Shown: positions 56,300-64,000 of the stretch, in pieces
Layout: each line of letters starts with the position of its first letter
Numbering within the stretch: the first letter of the stretch is position 1
Source of the DNA: Capsicum annuum
Taxonomy: Eukaryota; Streptophyta; Magnoliopsida; Solanales; Solanaceae
DNA: 64,000 bases
Direction of reading: 5' to 3'
Assembly: GCF_002878395.1 (NCBI RefSeq)
Contig: NC_061116.1
Coordinates: 117,949,125 to 118,013,124, forward strand
Notes under the pieces: generated by a model
What the model was told of the DNA's origin: nothing
The model's database searches: none
What the model saw: only the letters and a program-made list of their open reading frames with translations
Position numbers and translations under genes: made by a program

Positions 56300-57299
56300 C
56301 AATTTAGTACATTTTTTTTGTTTCCGCTTTGTGTTGGGGCTCTTTTAGTCAAAATTTGAGTATTTTTTATGTAAAGAGGGATCATATTGTATTTTTAATA
56401 AAGTTGTATTCTCCAAATTAAGTTTTAAAAATGAGTTGTAGGAAATTTTCAATAGACATTTGCATTTGTTGTGAAAATTGGCTGAGCTGTTGGAAGTTTT
56501 CATTGTCTGAGCTGTTGGAAGTTTTCAAAAATAGATATTGAGATATCTATTACAAGAGATTACCTATCTGATTTAACTATCAAATAGACATTTGCATCTA
56601 TTAAGACAGATGACTGAGCTGTTGGAAAATTTCAAATAGATATTTATATTTGTTGCAACAGATGACATATCTTTTTAAAAATATTTTTTTTATTTTAATA
56701 CTACTAAGGCGGTAAAAAATATTTCTTCGATAACTCAAAAATCTCCTCCTTGAATAGTCTTATCTTGTCTTTTTAATGTCACTCGACTTCCTCAAGCCGC
56801 TCAAGTTATTAATGCATATTAATGAACATTTAAACCCATGTCTAGAATTATCTGTCCTTCAACCCTAAATTTATTTATCTGTCTTCTTTTTTTCTCTCCT
56901 ATTTTGGGTTATCATTGCTATCTCCTATTTTTATCACTTTTTTATCCTATTTCTCATAAGGATCCTTTCCGATCTCAACCGATCTATATCTTTTCTCGAC
57001 TGAAATTGCTGTTTGGATTCCCTTACTTTTGACATTGTAGGTATGGTTGACTGTTGCTCTTTCATTCTTATCTTCTTCTTTGCAAGTTATTTAAATTAGT
57101 TATTTACATTTGTTTTTTAATTTAACTACCCTTTACCCATATCATATTTATTTAAACAACTTGAAGAAAAGGTTACTTTTAAGTCTTGAATGAACGAACC
57201 GTTGTTATTATTAAAATATATGAAAAAGTCATCAATCTGGAGAAGTTTAAAAGCCTTGTTGGCATATTTTTTGGCATGATTTTATTTGTTTCTTTGTTT
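56300..57299. other. Non-coding, with CTGTTG-type motifs
   Basis: Bases 56440-56680 contain degenerate copies of the CTGTTGCAACAG motif (GAGCTGTTGGAAGTTTTC twice, TTGTTGCAACAGATGACATA at 56649). The rest is AT-rich without a gene. The piece near 57160 resembles 23110. Confidence 0.5.
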
Positions 57300-57500
57300 T
57301 TTATGGGGTTATTGATGTTGTTGATGGGTTTGGTGTTGTTATAACTTGTGGTGTGTTGTTGTTGAGGGTGTTATTGATGTTGTTCGTGGGGATGGTGTTG
57401 TTAGAACTTATGATATATTGTTGTTGATGGTGTTAGAACAAATGATGTTGTTTCTTTGTTATTAATGTTGTTTCTTTATTTTTTGTTTGTTATTGATGCT
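57300..57500. repeat. Imperfect GTT/GAT-rich tandem repeat
   Basis: A run of TGTTGTTGAT- and GGTGTTATTGATGTTG-type units, partly complementary in style to the ACC-rich tract at 51530-51795. No reading frame is convincing. Confidence 0.6.
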
Positions 57501-57544
57501 GTTGTTGAATATTGGAATAAATCAACCACTACCAAGGCTGATTT

Positions 57545-57720
57545 GATATATTCCAACAGTTTACACATCTGTTGTAACAGACTCCACATCTATTGCAACA
57601 GCTTATCCATCTATTACAACAGATTTATAATTTGTTGAACAAATAGAAAGTTGGTACAACAGATATGGATCCTGTTGCAAAAGATTGGTAATCTGTTGCA
57701 ACAGATAGATGATGTTCTTT
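57545..57720. repeat. Array of ATCTGTTGCAACAGAT-type near-palindromes
   Basis: At least six copies lie within 175 bp, including CACATCTGTTGTAACAGACT, CATCTATTGCAACAGC, CCATCTATTACAACAGATT and a perfect ATCTGTTGCAACAGAT at 57690-57705. Spacing is irregular (about 20-35 bp), so this is neither a simple satellite nor a CRISPR. Confidence 0.7.
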
Positions 57721-57813
57721 CTATTCTTCTCTTTTTAACAAGAATCATTTTTATCCTGTTTGAAGATATAAGGAAATGAATGTTGATAAACTTTTTCCCG
57801 AACAACACAAGAG

Positions 57814-59255
57814 TGTAACACCCTATATTTTCCTAGCATAATCTAAGTACCAATACATGTGTATTCGTATATAAAAATTTTTAAACACACATTATTTTTT
57901 AGTTTGGAGCTTACCATTGTGTAGGAAATTCAATTAGCTTTTCAATGATATAAAATTCACCCAAATCCGATTAACTGGGTAAGAAGTTATGGAGATTTTA
58001 AGTTTAAGTCGTTAGACCCCAACATTTTAACCCTTAACCCATCGCGGAGCTAGTCTAAGTGACGATGGGAAATTTCTAGTGGAGGTGCACAATCTTGGCA
58101 CATCGTGCCAAAGGCCAAATTGGCATTTGGCAGTTTCTAGTGTCTCTTCGTGATTTCACCGTGATGCAGTGAACTTCCAGGTTCCAATCAGTGAAGGAGC
58201 ACAATTTCCTAGAATCGCGCCACAGACCCATTTCCAAGTTGTCCATTTTCAGTGACGGCGCGATAATGGCACGTCACGGCAAGGCCAAATATCGGGATCT
58301 TCAATTTTCAACTTCCATTTTTAAATTCATTTAAGGGTATTTGGGTCTTTTTCCTAAGCCCTAAACTCATCCTAAAACATGAAATTTAGCCCCAATTGAC
58401 CTAAATAATCATTCATTATTCAATTCCTCTCAAATTAAAGATCTCATTTTCCTAGAACAAGAAACCCTAACTCTTAAATTCAAGACCAATCCTCAGGAAC
58501 TCACCCAGAACTTTAAGAAATTCATTATCCCTGGTATGTTGGATGTTCTTTGGAGTCCAAATATCCTATTTTAATTACCATGTTATAATTTTTCCAAGTT
58601 ATTATGTTTAAATTATGATTTCATCCTTGAATCTCCATGTACTATTGATTTTATACTATGCTCCCATGAAATTATTGTTATTATTCAATCATACATGTTT
58701 TAATATTATTATTTATTGAATTAAATCATGAATTAATGCTACTATGATGGATTAATGTCATTCCTACAAGTTCCATGACATTGCTATGATTGTTTTAAAC
58801 CATGAAATACAAGTGTTTGATAAAATGCCTACAAGAGTGATTGATTTAATAAAAGCCTTCATGTTTTGATCTCCAAGTGTAAGTGTCATTTTACTAGTAA
58901 TGTTTTGAGTCCTGGGGTATTGAATAACCAAAAACTATAGCTGTTTATGTAGTCTAGTCTCAGTATATTATAGAATAGTATTCAAAACATACTATGACCA
59001 TTATCAGAATAGTTAAATATCAGTTAGTTAAACTCAGAATATTTTGGTATTTCAGTGTCTTTCAGTTGGGAGTAGGATTTAGCACTGAGCAAGTGTAGGG
59101 ATAACAGTATCCTCGTTAGATCGGTAGAGTCGCTAGTACCAGTCCCTATAATCCAGAACTACATAGCCAACATAGGATATGAGAAGTCACCTGTTAGATT
59201 AGGCTTGACTATCTTGGAGGGGTCACCCGTCTGTTCAGGCTTGACAGCAATACAG
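57814..59255 (+). mobile_element. Left LTR part of the second Tekay-like remnant
   Basis: Starts TGTAACACCCTATATTTTCC. From about 57993 it is homologous to 61658-62940, for example TTTGGGTCTTTTTCCTAA, TGAAATTTAGCCCCAATTGA and GTAGGATTTAGCAC. The LTR breaks at about 59255 and passes into RT; the LTR end, primer site, gag and protease are deleted. Confidence 0.75.
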
Positions 59256-61655
59256 AATGGCTCCATCCAAATTCAAAAAGTTAAAAATAATATTTAAAGG
59301 ATCTTGTAGAGAAGGAATATATCAGACTCAGTATCTCCTTGTGGGGCACACCTAATCTATTTGTATGTAAGAAAGATGGTTCTATGAGAATATGTATAGA
59401 CTACCGTCAGTTGAACAAAGTCGCAATTAAGAATAAATATCCACTTACTAGAATCGATGACTTATTTGATCAACTTTAGGGTGCCAGCTATTTTTCAAAG
59501 ATAGACCTCAGATCAGTCTATCATTAGCTTAGAGTCAGGAGATGTGACATTCCGAAAATAGCTTTCCGAACTCGATATGGTCACTTTGAATATCTAGTCA
59601 TGTCCTTTGGTCTAACGAATGCCCCAACAGCTTTCATAGACTTGATGAACTGAGTGTTCAAGCAGTACTTAGACATGTTCATCATAGTCTTCATCGATGA
59701 CATTCTTGTTTACTCCCATAGCAAAACTGATCATGCAGACCATCTCAAAATAGTGTTACAAATTCTTATATATCACTAGTTATTTGCTAAATTTAGTAAG
59801 TGTGAATTCTAGATAAGATCAGTAGCTTTCCTTGGCCATATTATTTCTGGTGATGGCATTAGAGTTGATCCTTAAAAGACTAAAGCAGTGAGAAATCGGC
59901 CTAGACCAATCTCTCCATCAGATATCAGGAGTTTCTTAGGTTTAACTGGCTATTATGGTTAGTTTGTTGAAGGATTTTCTTCTATTGCATCCCCCATGTC
60001 TAGATTGACTCAAAAGAAAGTTAAGTTTCAGTGGTTAGATTAATGAGAGAAGAGTTTTCAGAAGTTGAAGACTCGATTCACCTCAGCCCCAGTCTTAACT
60101 CTACCAGATGGTTTAGATGGTTTTGTTGTGTACTGTGATGTAGCCAGAGAAGGTTTGGGTTGTGTCTTTATGTAGAGAAGTAAGGTCGTAGCCTGTGCCT
60201 CCAGATAGCTTAAACCTCATGAGAAGAATTACCCTACTCATGATCTTGAGTTAGTAGTAGTACTGTTTTCCTTAAAGATTTAGAGGCATTACTTGTATGG
60301 GGTGCATGTGGATGTGTTCAGAGATCACAAAAGACTTCAGTTTGTGTTCTCTAAGAAAGATTTTAATCTGTGTCAGAGAAGGTGGTTAGAATTATTAAAG
60401 GATTATGACTTGAGTGTCCTATATCATCCGGACAAGGCCAATGTAATGGCTGATGCTCTCAGTAGATTTTCCATGGCTAGTGTAGCTCACGTTAAGGATT
60501 ATAAGAAGAGGTTAGCTCAGGAAGTTCATCAGCTTACCCGACTAGGTGTCTGCTTACACGATTTAGAAGAAGGTAGTGTATGGGTGCAGAGTAGCTCAGA
60601 ATTATCTCTAGTTTTTGAGGTGAAGGAAAGTCAGAATAGAGATCCCAGTCTAGTTAAGTTAAAAAAATCAGTCAGAGATTAAAAAGTGGAGGTTTTCTCC
60701 CAAGGGAAGATGGTGTGTTGCATTGTCAGGGTAGATTGTGTGTGCCTAGTATAGATAACTTGAGGCAATGAATTCTTGCAGATGTGCATAGTGCGCGTTA
60801 CTCTATTTATCAAGCGGCCCCTAAGATGTACCATGATTTGCAGGAGATCTATTGGCGGAGTGGGATGAAGAGAGATATTGCAGAGTTTGTAGCTAAGTGC
60901 TCTACATTCCAACAAGTTAAGATTGAGCACCAAAAACCTAGTGGGTCCATGCAGTAATTTAGTATTCCCACTTGGAAGAGAAAGGAAGTGAACATGGATT
61001 TTGTGACAGATTCGACTCATACCCATCATCAACATGATTCTATTTGGGTGATCATAGATAGGATGACCAAATCAACTTATTTGTTTCCAGTACATACCTC
61101 TTAGTCAGCTTAGGACTATACCAAACTCTATCTTAAAGAGTTGGTTAGGTTGCACGGTTTTCCCTTATCTATCATCTCAGATAGAGGTACCCAATTTACC
61201 TCCTATTTTTGGAAAGCATTCCAAAAGGGTCTTGGTATCCAAGTCCATTTCAGTACAGCTTTACACTTTCAGATAGATAGCCAAGCAAAAAGGTTCATTC
61301 AAACTCTTGAGGATATGCTGAGAGCATGCACAATTGAAATTAAAGGTAGTTGGGCTGAGAGCATTCAAACTCTCCAATTGGTTGGTTTGAAGTATGTGAG
61401 GCCAAGTAGTAGGGCCTGACTTAGCATTTGTTGCGTTAGAGAAGGTTCAGTTGATCAGAGAAAGGATTAGGGCTACCCAGAGCCCCTAAGCCGACAGAAA
61501 TCGTACACAGATATGAGAAGAAAGTATATCAAGTTTAAGGTCGGTGATCTAATATAGTTGAAAATCTCTTTTATGAATGGAGTGAAGAGATTTGGCAAGA
61601 AAGGGAAACTCAGTTCCCAATATGTAGGTCCCTTTAGAATTCTCAGTCGTTTCAG
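59256..61655 (+). pseudogene. Tekay-like pol fragment: RT, RNase H, integrase
   Basis: [68 protein letters not shown], and [20 protein letters not shown] with the catalytic FIDD kept (about 59680-59720). RNase H: FVVYCDVAREGLGCVFM, then a 129-codon open run from 60293 with YGVHVDVFRDHKRLQFVFSK and LYHPDKANVMADALSRFSMA. Integrase: WWRSG-like SGMKRDIAEFVAKC, VNMDFVTDS and LHGFPLSIISDRGTQFTSYF (61150-61210), then KKGKLSSQYVGPFRILSRF, where it stops at 61655 and LTR sequence begins. The chromodomain is therefore missing. Stops are frequent, commonly TAG in place of CAG. Confidence 0.83.
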
Positions 61656-63136
61656 AGGCGATTTTATGTTTCAGTCATTAGACCCTGTCATTTCAACCCT
61701 TAGCGCATCGTGGAGCTAGTCTAAGTGATGATTGACGATTTCCAGTGGAGGTGCGCGATCTTTGTGCATCGTGCAAAAGGACAAATTGGCATTTGGCATT
61801 TTCCAGTGTCTCTCTGTGATTCCACCACATCGCGGTGAACTTCCAGGTCCCAATTAGTGATGGACCACAATTTTCCTAGCATCGTGCCATAGACCATTTC
61901 CTAGTTGTATATTTCTAGTGGCTTGGCACGATAATGGCGCGTCGCGCCAAGGCCAAAAATCGGGATCTTTAGTTTTTAGCTTCAGTTTTTAAATTCGTTC
62001 AAGGGTATTTGGGTCTTTTTCCTAATCCCTAAACTCATAATAAAACATGAAATTTAGCCCCAATTGACCTAAATAATTATTCATTATTCAATTTCTCTCA
62101 AATTAAAGATCCCTTTTTCCAAGAACAAGAAAACCTAGCTCTCAAATTCAAGACCAATCCTCAAGAACTCACCCAAAACTTCAAGAAAATCATTATCACA
62201 GGTATGTTAGTTGTTCATTCATGGATTCTTTTCATCCATGGAGTCCAAATATCCTATTTTAATTACCAAGTTATAATCTTTCCTAGTTATTATGTTTTAA
62301 ATTATGATTTCATCCATGGATCTCCACTACTATTGATTTTATAACATGCTACCATGAAATTATTGTTATTATTCAATACTCCATGTTTTAATATTATTAT
62401 TTCTTAAATTAAACCACGAATTAATGCTATTATATTGAATTCATGCTATTCTTACAAGTTCCATGACATTCCTATCATTTTTTTAAACCTTGAACTACAA
62501 GTGTTTAATAAAATGCCTACAAGAGTGATTGATTTAATAAAAGCCTTCATGTTTTAATCTCCAAGTTTTAGTGTCATTTAACTATTATTATTTTGAGTCC
62601 TAGGGGTATTGAATGCCCAATAACCATAGTTTTTTATGTAGTCTAGACTCAGTACATTACAAAATAGCCTTCAGAACATACTATGAGCATTATCAGAATA
62701 GTCAAATATCAGTCAGTTAAACTCAGAACATTCTAGTATTTTAGTGTCTTTCAGTTGGGAGTAGGATTTAGCACCGAGCGATTGTAGGGATGGAGGCTTC
62801 CCCATCAGATAGGCAGAGTCATTAGTAGCAGTCCCTATACTCAAGAACTACGTAGCCAGCATAGTATATGAGAAGTCACCCGTCACCCATTAGATTAGGC
62901 TTGACTATCTCGCTGGAGTCACCCTTCAGTTTTGGCTTGACACCCTTAGTGCTTTTTACATTATATCAATTTAGTAGATCCACACAGCCAGTGTTAGTAC
63001 CCGTGGTACGGTATTAACCCCCTTCCACCAGGGGTTATAGGTTGGACCCCGATTATCTTAAATTAGGGAATGTCGATTAGATGATACCTCCCACAATCTC
63101 AGATTCAATCTTAGTTATAGTCTCAGTTCAGTTATG
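61656..63136 (+). mobile_element. Right LTR part of the second Tekay-like remnant, runs into the gap
   Basis: Begins mid-LTR (GATTTTATGTTTCAGTC against GATTTTAAGTTTAAGTC at 57993) and continues past the point where the left part broke off, to the assembly gap at 63137. It includes GTACGGTATTAACCCCCTTC, which has counterparts in other Tekay-type LTRs. The LTR end is not seen. Confidence 0.7.
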
Positions 63137-63236
63137 NNNNNNNNNNNNNNNNNNNNNNNNNNNNNNNNNNNNNNNNNNNNNNNNNNNNNNNNNNNNNNNN
63201 NNNNNNNNNNNNNNNNNNNNNNNNNNNNNNNNNNNN
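63137..63236. other. Assembly gap of exactly 100 N
   Basis: One hundred undetermined bases, the usual placeholder for a gap of unknown size. Sequence on the two sides need not be adjacent or even in order. Confidence 0.97.
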
Positions 63237-63825
63237 GGCGACCACCAAGATTCTGATACGAATTTCCACATCAAATCTTGATGGAATCCAACAAATCGAT
63301 CATGAAAACCGCCCAAACCCCGGTGATCTCTATTCATAATCCTTTAGTTTATCGTATTTTATTTGCTTTAATTCACTCACGTTTTTGATAGATTACTTCA
63401 TTGAAAATTGCTGCAATCTTGACATTGAGTGTTCAACCACTTCTTCGATTTGAAGTTGCTTTCCTACTATACGGATTTAAATTTGACATTAATTTTTATT
63501 TAGTGATCCTCGCCTTAGTTTCTTGGCATATTCAATACTATTCTTAGGCAACCTCAGTTGGTTATTTTTATTAATTGCTTTCTTTCTTTCTTTCTGATTT
63601 TCCCTGTCGTATTGTTGCTTCTTCAAGCCTAGCAAAGGTCGTGGGTATTGTAGTTCTTGATTGATCATTTTCTGTGAGTTTTTGCACTAGTTTTCCCTTA
63701 GTATCTTACATTCTTTGGTGGCTTTGGTAATTGATGGTGGATTAAGGTCATGTCTTAGGCCGAGATCAAGAGTAAAGGGTGGGAGTGATAAGAGGATCGA
63801 AAATTCCACTAGGTTTCGAATAGGT
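63237..63825. other. Unassigned, with a short (TTTC)n tract
   Basis: No coding frame recognised. A TTTC microsatellite lies at about 63579-63595. Since LINE coding starts next, part of this may be the LINE 5' untranslated region. Confidence 0.4.
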
Positions 63826-64000
63826 TCGTGAAATATAGAGACTTTGATGGAAAAGTTCATGGAGCTAGAAAAAAATTTTGAAAAAGAGGAAGACTCATAT
63901 AGCGTGTGTTCAGAAGACTAGATAAGTAGGTACCAAGGCTTGAGATGTGAATGGGTTTAAGTTGTGGTACTCAGGAAGTTCAAGTAATAGGCATGGAGTA
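63826..64000 (+). pseudogene. LINE endonuclease N-terminal fragment, cut by the window edge
   Basis: Pieces read MEKFMELEKN then, after a one-base shift, KKRKTHIACVQKTR, VGTKA, DVNGFKLWYSGSSSNRHGV. This matches the start of plant LINE endonucleases as I know them (LKKRKxNIACVQETRWxGxKA...FKLWYSG). The Glu of QET, a catalytic metal-binding residue in the apurinic endonuclease family, is Lys here. The two in-frame stops and the shift show decay. The rest would lie beyond base 64000. Confidence 0.65.

Noticed and set aside
57545..57720. Possible CRISPR-like array from short repeated palindromes
   Set aside because: Repeats are imperfect, spacing is irregular, and the context is a plant nuclear genome.
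49..63000. Endogenous pararetrovirus or other integrated plant virus
   Set aside because: All RT-bearing sequences carry Ty3/gypsy, Ty1/copia or LINE signatures with LTRs, integrase or LINE ends; no coat- or movement-protein-like frame was seen.

Overview
This is a gene-poor, AT-rich plant nuclear window dominated by old, broken and nested transposable elements. Solanaceae is very likely and pepper (Capsicum) is my best guess. The guess rests on remembered family resemblance, chiefly DUF1985/Ulp1 gene fragments and long-LTR Tekay-type chromoviruses; no search was run. There is no bacterial-style operon, rRNA, tRNA or CRISPR.

Layout. 1-960: the 3' part of a DUF1985/Ulp1-family gene (+). 1315-6514: a minus-strand cluster with an apparently intact two-exon GRF zinc-finger gene, a short helical ORF with its own TATA box, and a decayed Mutator (MULE) transposase. 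A long foldback palindrome (2009-2839) and a five-copy 60-bp tandem repeat lie among them. 7345-18791: two minus-strand CRM-like Ty3/gypsy bodies with three LTR-like blocks. 18792-20545: Ty1/copia and LINE relics. 20580-22535: a 1.4-kb short LTR element with duplicated flanks and two related MITEs, one split. 23690-24571: a putative plant transposon protein relic. 24891-27205: a solo chromovirus LTR. 28119-37886: an Athila-like minus-strand element holding a nested chromovirus remnant (32175-35178). 38020-51398: a DUF1985/Ulp1 pseudogene (-) split by a 10.35-kb Tekay-like element (38125-48476). 52901-53184: a second copy of the short helical ORF. 53946-54640: alternating foldback arms. 54757-56295: a third DUF1985-family copy (-). 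57814-63136: a second Tekay-like remnant, then a 100-N assembly gap, then the start of a LINE endonuclease at the window edge.

What looks least explained: (i) the short ORF family, which occurs twice and shares a leucine-rich helix and a C-terminal MxxxDxITP signature, each copy with a TATA box just upstream; (ii) the recurring near-palindrome ATCTGTTGCAACAGAT in the non-coding parts of the DUF1985/Ulp1 loci; (iii) the intact GRF gene beside a dead MULE. Almost every retroelement frame carries stops and frameshifts. Several are G-to-A or C-to-T type, including losses of RT catalytic Asp, as expected of long-silenced methylated DNA.
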